64,000 bases of DNA from CAISIP01 sp963974265 (GTDB taxonomy: Bacteria; Pseudomonadota; Gammaproteobacteria; Burkholderiales; Burkholderiaceae_C), in the NCBI GenBank assembly GCA_963974265.1, contig CAXBDR010000001.1, positions 1-64,000 of the forward strand, written 5' to 3'. Of this stretch, positions 26,241 to 34,182 are shown piece after piece (within the stretch, counting starts at the first letter, position 1; every line of letters begins with the position of its first letter). The translations under genes and the position numbers were made by a program. The notes under the pieces were generated by a model. The model did not search any database. It saw only the letters and a list, made by a program, of their open reading frames with translations, and had not been told where the DNA came from.

Positions 26241-27023
26241 TCACGCGCCGCGCCAGCGCGGCGGTCGCTTCTGCGCGAACGCCAGCGGGCCTTCCCGGGC
26301 ATCGTCGGACACCAGCATCGCCGCATAGGCCGGCAGACCGCCGGCGCGCAGGGTGTGGAAGGCCTGGGCCACGGTCTCGGTTTCCGTGGCCCGCAGCACC
26401 TGCTTGAGCGCGGCAATCGGCAGCGGCGCGGCCGCGACGATCTGTGCCGCCAGCGCCAGCGCCGCGGCCATCAGGTCGGCGGGCGGCACGACCCGATTGA
26501 CCAGTCCCCATTGCGCGGCTTCGGCCGCGCCCATGCGCCGGCCAGTCATCAGCAGCTCGTTGGCGATAGCCCGCGGCAGGCGGCGCGGCAGCCGCACCAC
26601 GCCGCCCGAGTCGGCCAGCATGCCCAACTTGACCTCGGGCAACGCGAACTCGGCGCTGTCGGCGGCAACGATCAGGTCGGCGGCCAGTGCCAGCTCGAAG
26701 CCGCCACCCATGGCCAGCCCATTGACCGCGGCAATCACGGGCTTGTCCAGATCGAAGAACTCGGTCAGCCCGGCAAAACCGCCCGGGCTGTGCGCCACAT
26801 CGATCGCCTCGCCGGCTGCGGCGGCATGCAGATCCCAGCCAGCCGAAAAAAAGCGCCCGGTTCCGGTGACGATGGCCACCCGCAGGGAGGGATCATCCTG
26901 CAGGCGCCTGAATGCCGCGTACAGCAGGCCGCTGGTCGCGACGTCGATCGCATTCGCCTTGGGCCGGTCCAGCGTGACCGTCATCACGCCGTCCGCCACC
27001 GCGGTACGTACCACATCACTCAC
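26241..27023 (-). CDS. caiD: Enoyl-CoA hydratase, CaiD-like (crotonobetainyl-CoA hydratase / carnitinyl-CoA dehydratase)
   Basis: Crotonase-fold enzyme of 260 residues. A strong AGGAGGAAAG precedes the GTG at 27023, which overlaps the upstream stop (GTGA). The whole sequence closely follows CaiD as I know it from E. coli: LDRPKANAID, FFSAGWDL, GGFAGLTE, DKPVIAAVNG, GGGFELALAADLIV, FALPEVKLG, DSGGVVRLPR, MTGRRMGAAEA, GPLAFAQKR. Both catalytic Glu positions (in GFELA and LPEVKLG) are present. CaiD interconverts crotonobetainyl-CoA and L-carnitinyl-CoA. As last gene of the carnitine dehydrogenase operon it would here hydrate crotonobetainyl-CoA to carnitinyl-CoA. A generic enoyl-CoA hydratase is the alternative. 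Confidence 0.82.
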   Translation of the reverse strand: MSDVVRTAVADGVMTVTLDRPKANAIDVATSGLLYAAFRRLQDDPSLRVAIVTGTGRFFSAGWDLHAAAAGEAIDVAHSPGGFAGLTEFFDLDKPVIAAVNGLAMGGGFELALAADLIVAADSAEFALPEVKLGMLADSGGVVRLPRRLPRAIANELLMTGRRMGAAEAAQWGLVNRVVPPADLMAAALALAAQIVAAAPLPIAALKQVLRATETETVAQAFHTLRAGGLPAYAAMLVSDDAREGPLAFAQKRPPRWRGA

Positions 27024-29131
27024 GGACTTTCCTCCTCTTGCGGCGGTTGCACCAGGCGGATCATCGCATCGACCGCCACCACGCCACGGCCCTGAGGCAA
27101 TACCAGCACCGGATTGACGTCGAGTTCCACCAGCCGCGCCGCATGCGTCTGCGCGTACGCGGCCACCGCCAGCGCCGCGTCGACCAGCGCCTCGATGTCC
27201 CCGGCGGGGCGGCCCCGGTAGCCGGTCACCAGCGTCCAGCTGCGCAGGGATTCGAAGGCGCGGCGGATGTCGTCGCGCGAGGCCGGCAGCAACAGCGTCG
27301 TGGCGTCCGCGAGCCAGTCGACCCACACCCCGCCGGCACCCAGCGTCAACGCCAGGCCGAATGGCGGGTCGCGCGTGACACCGACCAGGAACTCGGCCAC
27401 CCCGCCCTCCACCATGTGTTCGAGCAGGAATCGGTCCGACAGGTGCCCCATTGCCGCCACCGCTTCCGACACCTGCTCCGCGCTGCGCAGGTTCAGCCGC
27501 ACCGCGCCGGCTTCGGTCTTGTGCGCCAGGGTGTCGGACACCGCCTTGGCCACCATCGGAAAGCCCAGTCGATCCGCGACGCCGGCCGCGTCCGCCGCCG
27601 ACACGACGGCCCCCCGCGGGATCGGCAAACCATGGGCGGCCAACGCCAGCTTGCCGGCTACCTCGTCGAGCATGCGCACGGCGCCGTCGCCCGGGCCGGC
27701 CACCGACCGCACGCCCGGCCGCGGGCCCGGCAGGGGCAGGATGTCGGAGCGACGCGCCCACGTGGCGCCGATCGCCGCCGCATGGCCGATCGCGTCCAGG
27801 CATTCGGCCAGCCCCTGCATCGGAGCGATGCCGCGCTCGAGCAGCTGGCGCGCAACGCCGTCGGGCAGACCTTCGGGCATCGACGCGACGACCGCGCAAC
27901 GCGCTCCGCTGGCCGTGTGCGCCGCGACCCAGGCGTCGACCGTGGTCTGCCAGCTGCCCGACACGCAGCGGTCGGCGCGCGGAAAATCGAGCACCAGCAG
28001 GTGCAGGTCGAACCGGCAGTCCAGCAGCGCGCGAAAACACGCGGTCTGCGCCGCCAGGTCGCCCCAGATGTAGGTGTGGTAATCGAGCGGGTTGGCCACC
28101 GTGACCTTGTCGCCCAGCACTGCGTGCAGCGCCGCCTGCGCGCCCGGCGGGATCGCCGGCATGTCCAGGCCCCGCGGCTGCGCGAGGTCGGCCACCAGCG
28201 AGGCTTCGCCACCCGAACAACTCGCCGACACGATGCGCCGGCCCGGCAAGGCGCCGGTCACGTGCAGCAGCTTGAGCGTCTCCAGCAGGCGCGCCGGGTC
28301 GCGCACGCGCGCAATGCCCAGGCGGCGGAACAAGGCGTCGTACAACACATCCGGCCCGGCCAGCGAACCGGTATGGCTGACCGTGGTGCTGGCGCCGAGC
28401 GCCGAACTGCCGGCCTTGAGCGCGACCAGCGGCACGCCCCGCGCCAGCGCGCGCAGCGCGACCTGCGAGAACGCGGCCACGTCGTCCAGGCCCTCGATAT
28501 GCAGGCCGATGGCGCTGACACGCTCGTCCTGCAGCAAGGCCTCGACGATGGCCTCGATGCCCACGCCGGCCTTGTTGCCGACCGTGACCATGTAGGCCAG
28601 CGGCAGGTTGCGCCGCTGCATCGTCAGGTTCAGCGCGATGTTGCCGCTCTGCGAGACGATGGCCACGCCGCGTCCGACCCGCTCGCCGCCATGCTGGTCC
28701 GGCCACAAGGCCACGCCGTCCAGGTAGTTCAGCATGCCGTAGCAGTTCGGGCCGACCAGCGCCATGCTGCCTGCCGCCGCGACCAGGCGCCGCTGCAGCG
28801 CGACACCGGCGCCGCCGACCTCGGCGAAACCCGAGGCATAACAGACGACGCCGCCGGCCCCACGCGCCGCCAGCTGCGCGACGATGTCGATCGTGGCTTC
28901 GCGCGGCACGGCGATGAAGCTGGCGTCGGGCGCCTCGGGCAATGACGCCACGTCGGCATGGCAGGCCAGGCCCTCGATCTCGGCATGGCGCGGATGCACT
29001 GGCCAGATCGCGCCGGAAAATCCCAGCGCCCGGCATTGGCGCACGGCCTCGGCCGCCGCGGCGCCGCCGAACACCGCGATGTGCCGCGGTGCGAACAGGC
29101 GGCGCAGTGCGTCGACCGATGGCGCGGTCAT
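27020..29131 (-). CDS. Acyl-CoA synthetase, NDP-forming (acetate-CoA ligase fusion type)
   Basis: Fused NDP-forming acyl-CoA synthetase of 703 residues: CoA-binding domain (about 1-130, LFAPRHIAVFGGAAAAEAV), succinyl-CoA-ligase-like domains (about 140-460) with the phospho-His loop STTVSHTGSLAG, and a C-terminal ATP-grasp part (about 475-700, KLALAAHGLPIPRGAV, FPMVAKAVSDTLAHKTEAG). All domains are intact. The start at 29131 gives MTAPSVDALRRLF; an ATG at 29149 overlapping the dehydrogenase gene is also possible. In this operon it probably activates gamma-butyrobetaine (or carnitine/crotonobetaine) to its CoA ester, a step done in enterobacteria by the unrelated AMP-forming CaiC. Substrate is inferred from context. 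Confidence 0.85.
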   Translation of the reverse strand: MTAPSVDALRRLFAPRHIAVFGGAAAAEAVRQCRALGFSGAIWPVHPRHAEIEGLACHADVASLPEAPDASFIAVPREATIDIVAQLAARGAGGVVCYASGFAEVGGAGVALQRRLVAAAGSMALVGPNCYGMLNYLDGVALWPDQHGGERVGRGVAIVSQSGNIALNLTMQRRNLPLAYMVTVGNKAGVGIEAIVEALLQDERVSAIGLHIEGLDDVAAFSQVALRALARGVPLVALKAGSSALGASTTVSHTGSLAGPDVLYDALFRRLGIARVRDPARLLETLKLLHVTGALPGRRIVSASCSGGEASLVADLAQPRGLDMPAIPPGAQAALHAVLGDKVTVANPLDYHTYIWGDLAAQTACFRALLDCRFDLHLLVLDFPRADRCVSGSWQTTVDAWVAAHTASGARCAVVASMPEGLPDGVARQLLERGIAPMQGLAECLDAIGHAAAIGATWARRSDILPLPGPRPGVRSVAGPGDGAVRMLDEVAGKLALAAHGLPIPRGAVVSAADAAGVADRLGFPMVAKAVSDTLAHKTEAGAVRLNLRSAEQVSEAVAAMGHLSDRFLLEHMVEGGVAEFLVGVTRDPPFGLALTLGAGGVWVDWLADATTLLLPASRDDIRRAFESLRSWTLVTGYRGRPAGDIEALVDAALAVAAYAQTHAARLVELDVNPVLVLPQGRGVVAVDAMIRLVQPPQEEESP

Positions 29132-29138
29132 TGCGGGT

Positions 29139-30299
29139 TCAGGAGCCATGTTCCCGCAACATCGCGCGCGAGATGATGTGGCGCTGGATCTCGCTGGTGC
29201 CGTCCCAGATGCGTTCGACGCGTGCATCGCGCCAGAAACGCTCGATCGGAAGCGAAGCCATCAGCCCCATGCCGCCGAAGATCTGCAGCGCCTCGTCGGT
29301 GATGTGGGCCAGCGCCTCGGACGCGAACAGCTTGGCCATCGCCGCGTCGGTATCGGTCATGCGGCCCTGGTCGCATTTCCAGGCCGCGCGCAACGTCAGC
29401 AGGTCGGCCGCCTCGAGTTCGGTCGCCATGTCGGCGAGCTTGAAACCGGTGCCCTGGAAACGCCCGATGGTCTGGCCGAACTGCTTGCGCGTGGCGGCCC
29501 ATTCGGTGGCCATGTCCAGCACCCGGTGGCTGCGACCGACACTGGTCGCGGCCACGGTGAGCCGGGTCGCGCCCAGCCATTCGCCCATCAGCTCGAAACC
29601 CTTGCCCTCCTCGCCCAGGCGCTTGCGCGCCGGCACCCGGCAGTCGGTGAAGAACAGTTCGCACTGGTGATAACCCCGGTTCGACACGCAGGCCGGCCCG
29701 CGCCGCACCTCCAGGCCCGGGCTGTCGAGGTCGACCAGGAAACCGGTGATCTTCTTCTTCGGCCCGGCCCGGGTCTGTTCGACGTCGGTGGCGGCGAACA
29801 ACACGACGAAGTCGGACATGTCGGCGTGGCTGATGAAGTGTTTCGTGCCGTTGATGACGTAGTCGTCGCCGTCACGCACCGCCCGCGTCAGCATGCCGCG
29901 CACGTCGGAGCCGGCCTGCGGCTCGGTCATCGCCAGGCAGTCGTGGCGCTCGCCGCGGATGGTGGGCAGCAGATATTCCTCGACCTGCTCGCCGGTGCAG
30001 CCGCGCAGGATGTTGCTCGGGCGCGCGACCAGCATCTGCAGCGCATACGAGGCGCGGCCGAGTTCGCGCTCCATCAGCGTGATACCCAGGTTGTCGAGCC
30101 CGCCGCCGCCGAGGGCCTCCGGCATGTTGGCGGAATACAGGCCGACTTCGATCGCCTTGGCCTGGATCTCGCGCTGCAACTCCGGCGGCACCTGGTCGAG
30201 CCGCTCGACCAGGTCTTCATGCGGGTACAACTCGGTCTCGACGAACTGGCGCACGGTGTCGACCAGCATCGTCTGTTCGGTATTCAGTTCAAAGTCCAT
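29139..30299 (-). CDS. Acyl-CoA dehydrogenase (candidate gamma-butyrobetainyl-CoA dehydrogenase)
   Basis: FAD-dependent acyl-CoA dehydrogenase of 386 residues starting MDFELNTEQTMLVDTVRQFV. The flavin/substrate motifs AMTEPQAGSDVRG and RKQFGQTIGRFQG are intact, and FWRDARVERIWDGTSEIQRH closes the protein. In medium-chain enzymes the catalytic base is the Glu of YEGT; here that place is WDGT, so Asp or another Glu must serve. It is followed by the CoA ligase and CaiD-like genes and preceded by thioesterases, which suggests that it desaturates gamma-butyrobetainyl-CoA to crotonobetainyl-CoA, the reverse direction of E. coli CaiA. Another short-chain acyl-CoA cannot be excluded. Confidence 0.85.
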   Translation of the reverse strand: MDFELNTEQTMLVDTVRQFVETELYPHEDLVERLDQVPPELQREIQAKAIEVGLYSANMPEALGGGGLDNLGITLMERELGRASYALQMLVARPSNILRGCTGEQVEEYLLPTIRGERHDCLAMTEPQAGSDVRGMLTRAVRDGDDYVINGTKHFISHADMSDFVVLFAATDVEQTRAGPKKKITGFLVDLDSPGLEVRRGPACVSNRGYHQCELFFTDCRVPARKRLGEEGKGFELMGEWLGATRLTVAATSVGRSHRVLDMATEWAATRKQFGQTIGRFQGTGFKLADMATELEAADLLTLRAAWKCDQGRMTDTDAAMAKLFASEALAHITDEALQIFGGMGLMASLPIERFWRDARVERIWDGTSEIQRHIISRAMLREHGS

Positions 30300-30332
30300 C
30301 GGGTCCCCGTCTGCGATTGGAAATGGCGTTGC

Positions 30333-30896
30333 TCAAACCGGCTTGCGCCGGATGCCAATCGGCTGGCCGGCCTGCTCCGGCCTCGGCAAACCCGCATGGG
30401 CGGCGCGGATCGCCTGCACCTTGGTTTGCATCTCCGCCGGCATGGCCACCGAGCGACCGGCCGCCATGTCCACATGCACCAGCATCTGCTCGCCGGTGGC
30501 CAGCAGCTCGCCGCTGGTGCCGTGGAACATCGCGTGGAAGATATGCAGGCGCTTTTCGTCGGCGTCGAGCAGCTGCAGCGTGAGCCGGATCGGCTCGCCT
30601 TCGGACACCTCGCGCAGGTTGTGCAGCTGGGTCTGCACCGTATACAAGGAGTGGCCGGCGGCGCGGTAGGCCTCGTCGATGCCGATGAAGCGGAAAAACG
30701 CGTCGGAGTTGTCGCCGAACACCAGCAGGTAACACGACTCGCTCATGTGGCCGTTGTAGTCGACCCACTGCGGTGCGACCGTGGTCGTGAGCAGGCACAG
30801 CGGCGCCGCGATGGTCGCGTCGGGGTCCCAGGCGTGGTGGCCCGTACCTTCGAGCGGCGTGGTCAGGCCGTGGGTGGATGGCTTCATGGACTCCAT
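30333..30896 (-). CDS. Hot-dog thioesterase, betainyl-CoA/carnitinyl-CoA type (second copy)
   Basis: 4HBT-like acyl-CoA thioesterase of 187 residues. The core hot-dog segment is APQWVDYNGHMSESCYLLVF with the Asp-x-x-Gly-His typical of the active-site helix, followed by HSLYTVQTQLHNLREVSEGE. It resembles the preceding gene product (31391-30912) throughout, so the two are a tandem duplication that has diverged; this one has a 40-residue N-terminal extension. In known carnitine catabolism one thioesterase (CdhB) releases glycine betaine from betainyl-CoA. The second copy could hydrolyse carnitinyl-CoA made by the CaiD-like enzyme. An internal Met at 30887 is an alternative start. Confidence 0.82.
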   Translation of the reverse strand: MESMKPSTHGLTTPLEGTGHHAWDPDATIAAPLCLLTTTVAPQWVDYNGHMSESCYLLVFGDNSDAFFRFIGIDEAYRAAGHSLYTVQTQLHNLREVSEGEPIRLTLQLLDADEKRLHIFHAMFHGTSGELLATGEQMLVHVDMAAGRSVAMPAEMQTKVQAIRAAHAGLPRPEQAGQPIGIRRKPV

Positions 30897-30911
30897 GGTG
30901 CGACCTTCGCG

Positions 30912-31391
30912 TCAGCCCGGCAAAGCGATGGTGCGGCCGGCGTATTTCGGCCGGGCCAGCTGCCGGTGCGCCAGCGTCAGCACCTGCACCTTGGCCATCA
31001 CCGTCGGCGCAAACGGCGCCGCGCGCGGGCCGGCCATGTCGACGTTGAGCAGCATCTGCTCGTTGGCCGCCAGCAGCGTGTCGGTGCCGGCCAGCAACAT
31101 GGTCTGGTAGATCTGCAGCCGTTTCGCGTCGCTGCCCAGGATCTGCGTCTGCACCTCGATCGCCTTGTCCTGCTTGACCTCGAGCAGGTAGTTGATGTGT
31201 GCCTCCAGCGTGTAGATCGAGTGTCCGGTCGCCTTGCGGCCGGCTTCGTCCAGGCCGATCATGCCCATCAGCGCGTTGGTCGCCTCGCTGAACACCACCA
31301 TGTAATAGGCGTCGTTCAGGTGGCCGTTGTAGTCGACCCACTGCGGCAACACAGTGCCGCGCCAGGTCGTCAGCAGGCTGGTATCAGGCAT
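30912..31391 (-). CDS. cdhB: Hot-dog thioesterase, betainyl-CoA thioesterase (CdhB-like)
   Basis: Single-domain 4HBT thioesterase of 159 residues. PQWVDYNGHLNDAYYMVVFS carries the family Asp and Gly-His; HSIYTLEAHINYLLEVKQD follows. The gene starts inside the end of the L-carnitine dehydrogenase gene (8-base overlap) and ends 15 bases before the second thioesterase, so it belongs to the same message. In the CdhABC route betainyl-CoA formed from dehydrocarnitine is hydrolysed to glycine betaine; in some bacteria the thioesterase is fused to the dehydrogenase, which fits this tight arrangement. Which of the two copies is the betainyl-CoA enzyme cannot be decided by reading. Confidence 0.8.
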   Translation of the reverse strand: MPDTSLLTTWRGTVLPQWVDYNGHLNDAYYMVVFSEATNALMGMIGLDEAGRKATGHSIYTLEAHINYLLEVKQDKAIEVQTQILGSDAKRLQIYQTMLLAGTDTLLAANEQMLLNVDMAGPRAAPFAPTVMAKVQVLTLAHRQLARPKYAGRTIALPG

Positions 31392-32349
31392 CGGGGTCCA
31401 TCCCGTGTTTGCGCTTGGTTGCGCGGATCGCCTCCTGCACCGCCATCAGGCAGTCGTCGCGGTAACGCTCCAGGTCGGCGATGCTGTGGTTGCCGAGCTG
31501 CTCGGCCGTGCCGTCGACCACGCGGTCGATCAGGGTGTCGGTCAGCTCCGGCGCTTCCAGCTTGGTCCACGGCAGCTTGAGCGCAGGCCCGAACTGCGAC
31601 ATGAAATGGCGCATGCCGGCGTCGCCACCGGCCAGCGTATAGGTCAGAAAACTGCCCATGAAGGACCAGCGCTGGCCGGCGCCGAAACGGATCGCATCGT
31701 CGATCTCGCCAGTCGTGGCCACGCCGTCGTTGACCAGGTGCAGCGACTCGCGCCACACCGCCTCGAGCAAGCGGTCGGCGATGAAACCCGGCACCTCCTT
31801 GCGCACATGCAGCGGGCGCATGCCCAGCGAACGGTAGACCGTCATCGCCGCGGCAACCGCCTCGGGCGCCGTGTTATCGCCGCCGACGACCTCGACCAGC
31901 GGCAGCAGGTAGACCGGGTTGAACGGATGGCCGACGACGCAGCGCTCGGGATGCACTGCCTTGGCAAAGAACTCGGAGGGCAGCAGTCCGGACGTCGACG
32001 AGCCGATCAACACGTCAGGCCGGGCCGCGGCGCTGATCTTCGCGTGCAGGTCCAGCTTGAGACTCAGCGTCTCGGGCGCGCTTTCCTGGATGAAGTCGGC
32101 ATCGCGAACACATGCCTCGATGGTGTCGACGAAACGCAGGCGCTGCGGGGACGCGCCGTCGGCCAGCCCCTGGCGCTCCAGCGCACCCCAGCACTTGGCG
32201 ATGCGCCCGCGCAACGCGGCCTCGGCCCCCGGCGCCGGGTCCCAGGCCACGACGTCCAGCCCGTGGGCCAGTGCGCGGGCGACCCAGCCGCTGCCGATGA
32301 CGCCGCTGCCCAGTGCGGCGAAGGTCTTGATGTCGGTGACGAATGCCAT
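31384..32349 (-). CDS. cdhA: L-carnitine 3-dehydrogenase
   Basis: NAD-dependent dehydrogenase of the 3-hydroxyacyl-CoA dehydrogenase family, 321 residues, oxidising L-carnitine to 3-dehydrocarnitine. The N terminus MAFVTDIKTFAALGSGVIGS is characteristic of carnitine dehydrogenases. The Rossmann loop GSGVIGSGW, IGSSTSGLLPSEF and the catalytic His segment VVGHPFNPVYLLPLVEVV are present. AAGGAAAACAC precedes the ATG at 32349. It sits between the BKACE gene and the first thioesterase, the standard order of the CdhC-CdhA-CdhB pathway, so the specific assignment is strong. Confidence 0.9.
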   Translation of the reverse strand: MAFVTDIKTFAALGSGVIGSGWVARALAHGLDVVAWDPAPGAEAALRGRIAKCWGALERQGLADGASPQRLRFVDTIEACVRDADFIQESAPETLSLKLDLHAKISAAARPDVLIGSSTSGLLPSEFFAKAVHPERCVVGHPFNPVYLLPLVEVVGGDNTAPEAVAAAMTVYRSLGMRPLHVRKEVPGFIADRLLEAVWRESLHLVNDGVATTGEIDDAIRFGAGQRWSFMGSFLTYTLAGGDAGMRHFMSQFGPALKLPWTKLEAPELTDTLIDRVVDGTAEQLGNHSIADLERYRDDCLMAVQEAIRATKRKHGMDPDA

Positions 32350-32381
32350 GTGTTTTCCTTGGTGAGCGTGTCCTGCCGCGT

Positions 32382-33269
32382 TCAGCCGCGTTGCTTGAGC
32401 CCCATCGCCACGCGCCCCTCGGCTGGCGTCATCGGCCTGGCGCCCATGCATTCGATCAGCGTGATGGCGCGTTCGACCAGCGTGCCGTTGCTGGCCGGCA
32501 CGCCCTTGTCCAGCCACAGGTTGTCCTCCAGCCCGACGCGGACATGGCCGCCCAGCAGCACCGCCTGCGCCGCCATCGGCATCTGCATGCGGCCGATGCC
32601 GAAACCGGCCCAGGTCGCGCCCGCGGGCAGGTTGTCGACCATGGCCTTCATCGTCGTCGTGTCGGCCGGCGCGCCCCATGGGATGCCCAGGCACAGCTGG
32701 AACAGCGGGTCGACCAGCAGGCCTTCGGCCATCATCTGCTTGGCGAACCACAGATGGCCGGTATCGAAGATCTCCAGCTCGGCCTTGACGCCGAGTTCGG
32801 TGATGCGCTTGGCGCCGGTGCGCAGCGCCGCCGGCGTGGAGACATAAATCGTGTCGCCGTCGCCGAAGTTGAGCGTGCCGCAGTCCAGCGTGCAGATGTC
32901 GGGCAGCAGCGCCTCCACGTGCACCAACCGCGCCAGCGGGCCGACCAGGTCGGTACCCGGCCCGAACCGCGTCGGGTTCTCGCCCGGACCGATCTCCAGA
33001 TCGCCCCCCATGCCGGCCGTCAGGTTGACGATGATGTCCACGCCCGAGTCCCGGATGCGCTCCATCACCTCGCGGTACAACGCGGTATCGCGGCTGCCCT
33101 TGCCGGTCTTGGGGTCGCGCACATGGCAATGCACGACGGTGGCGCCGGCCTTGGCGGCCTCGACCGCGGCGGCGGCGATCTGCTGCGGCATGACCGGCAC
33201 ATGCGGGTTCTTGCCGACGGTGTCGCCGGCGCCGGTGAGGGCGCAGGTGATGATGACGTTGTGGTTCAT
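32382..33269 (-). CDS. cdhC: Dehydrocarnitine cleavage enzyme (BKACE family, betainyl-CoA thiolase)
   Basis: Beta-keto acid cleavage enzyme of 295 residues. It condenses 3-dehydrocarnitine with acetyl-CoA and cleaves the product to betainyl-CoA and acetoacetate. The metal and catalytic motif VVHCHVRDP (His-x-His) is present, together with TLDCGTLNFGDGDTIYVS and FDTGHLWFAKQM. AGGAGACC lies upstream of the ATG at 33269. As first gene of the operon, next to L-carnitine dehydrogenase, its substrate within the broad BKACE family is well supported by context; from sequence alone only the family is certain. Confidence 0.87.
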   Translation of the reverse strand: MNHNVIITCALTGAGDTVGKNPHVPVMPQQIAAAAVEAAKAGATVVHCHVRDPKTGKGSRDTALYREVMERIRDSGVDIIVNLTAGMGGDLEIGPGENPTRFGPGTDLVGPLARLVHVEALLPDICTLDCGTLNFGDGDTIYVSTPAALRTGAKRITELGVKAELEIFDTGHLWFAKQMMAEGLLVDPLFQLCLGIPWGAPADTTTMKAMVDNLPAGATWAGFGIGRMQMPMAAQAVLLGGHVRVGLEDNLWLDKGVPASNGTLVERAITLIECMGARPMTPAEGRVAMGLKQRG

Positions 33270-33567
33270 CGAGCGGGGTCTCCTCATCATGGTGTCGTTG
33301 GGCGGCTGGCACGGTCTGCTGCACGGGCGTGCCATCGGAACCGCGGGCTCGGCGCACATGCAGCCTTGCCTGGCACTGTAGCGCCAGGCCGCGCGGGCCG
33401 GGCGACGGTCTACGACGGTTCGTTGACTGGGAGCGACGCGGGTTGGAGGTGCGGAGGCTGGCTTGGGGAGCACGCAAGCGAAAAGGGCGATCGAGGCGTC
33501 TTGCGGCTTTGGTGACGGCCGCAGACCGCACGGCGTTGCCGCGAAGCAGTCATCCGTCTCCCGACAA
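33270..33567. other. Upstream region of the carnitine/butyrobetaine operon
   Basis: About 300 bases between the first carnitine gene and the ccdB gene. Apart from the inverted repeat at 33368-33389, I see no gene or clear promoter hexamers. The operon promoter should lie here, as all genes on its left are tightly spaced. Confidence 0.45.
33368..33389. promoter_or_regulatory. Perfect inverted repeat upstream of the carnitine operon (candidate operator)
   Basis: GCCTGGC (33368-33374) and GCCAGGC (33383-33389) form an exact 7-bp dyad with an 8-base spacer, about 100 bases before the first gene. The position suits an activator site for a CdhR/GbdR-type AraC regulator, such as the one encoded at 40151-41185. 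It could also be a simple hairpin. Confidence 0.45.
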
Positions 33568-33885
33568 CTAGATGCCCGACAACACCGCGTCCATCGCGGA
33601 GACCAGCGCGCTGGCCTGCGCCCCCACGTTGTCCACGGGTCGCCGCAACACCTTGGCCGGCAAGGGTGCGGCATAGTGTGCCAGCGCATGCAGGCGCTGG
33701 CCCTTGACCATGATGACCGGACACAGCGCGGGCGGCACCTTGCCCATGAACTCCAGCATGGCCAACGGCATGGTCAGTCGCGTGGCCAGGGCATCGAGCA
33801 GATCGCTCTGGATCACGACCACGTACGGGATCCCGGCAGCCGCACTACTGCTGCTCGGGTTGGCGAAAACGTCGTACTGGGCCAT
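33568..33885 (-). CDS. ccdB: CcdB-family toxin (type II toxin-antitoxin)
   Basis: CcdB toxins bind DNA gyrase and trap cleaved DNA. This one has 105 residues, close to the 101 of the F-plasmid protein. The start at 33885 gives MAQYDVFANPSSSSAAAGIP; recognisable are PYVVVIQSDLLDALATR, the VPPALCPVIMVKGQRLHAL strand and PVSVIG-like PVDNVGA. The F-plasmid toxin ends in Trp-Gly-Ile, residues needed for gyrase poisoning; this ends Ser-Gly-Ile, so the Trp is missing and potency is uncertain. It follows the antitoxin gene by 7 bases on the same strand. Confidence 0.85.
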   Translation of the reverse strand: MAQYDVFANPSSSSAAAGIPYVVVIQSDLLDALATRLTMPLAMLEFMGKVPPALCPVIMVKGQRLHALAHYAAPLPAKVLRRPVDNVGAQASALVSAMDAVLSGI

Positions 33886-33892
33886 CGGATGG

Positions 33893-34162
33893 TCACCACG
33901 GTCGCATATCGGCACCAGGAATGCCATGCGCTTCGAAGTAGGCATTCTGGGCGGCAATCCAGTCGCCAAACTCGGCCTCGAAGGCCTTCTTGCGCGCAGC
34001 GCGGCTGGCCTTGTCCTGGTGGGTCCGCAGGGCCTGGTACTGCTCGGCCGAGAGAATCACGGTATCGATTTGACCGGCCTTCTCCACAAACACCGGTTCG
34101 CGCTTGGCCTGGGCGCAGAGGCTGCCAAAACGATTCTTGGCTTCGGTGGCGGTGACGCGCAT
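33893..34162 (-). CDS. Antitoxin with Phd/YefM-like N terminus and CcdA-like C terminus
   Basis: Antitoxin of 89 residues. The first 48 residues follow the Phd/YefM DNA-binding fold (MRVTATEAKNRFGSL, EPVFVEKAG, VILSAEQYQAL). The last 28 (FGDWIAAQNAYFEAHGIPG... to the final Trp89) follow the CcdA C-terminal peptide that wraps the CcdB toxin (WxxxNxxxFExHGxP). CcdA normally has a ribbon-helix-helix N terminus, so this is a mosaic that keeps the toxin-neutralising part but uses another DNA-binding module. GGAG lies before the ATG. Three GGCCAT repeats upstream are the probable autoregulatory site. Confidence 0.82.
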   Translation of the reverse strand: MRVTATEAKNRFGSLCAQAKREPVFVEKAGQIDTVILSAEQYQALRTHQDKASRAARKKAFEAEFGDWIAAQNAYFEAHGIPGADMRPW

Positions 34163-34182
34163 CAGGGACTCCTTCGATGATT

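Noticed and set aside
26241..29036. A 931-codon open frame suggesting a fusion of a large Arg-rich protein with the CaiD-like hydratase
   Set aside because: Upstream part is a shadow of the acyl-CoA synthetase gene; a GTG with AGGAGGAAAG at 27023 gives a normal-length hydratase.
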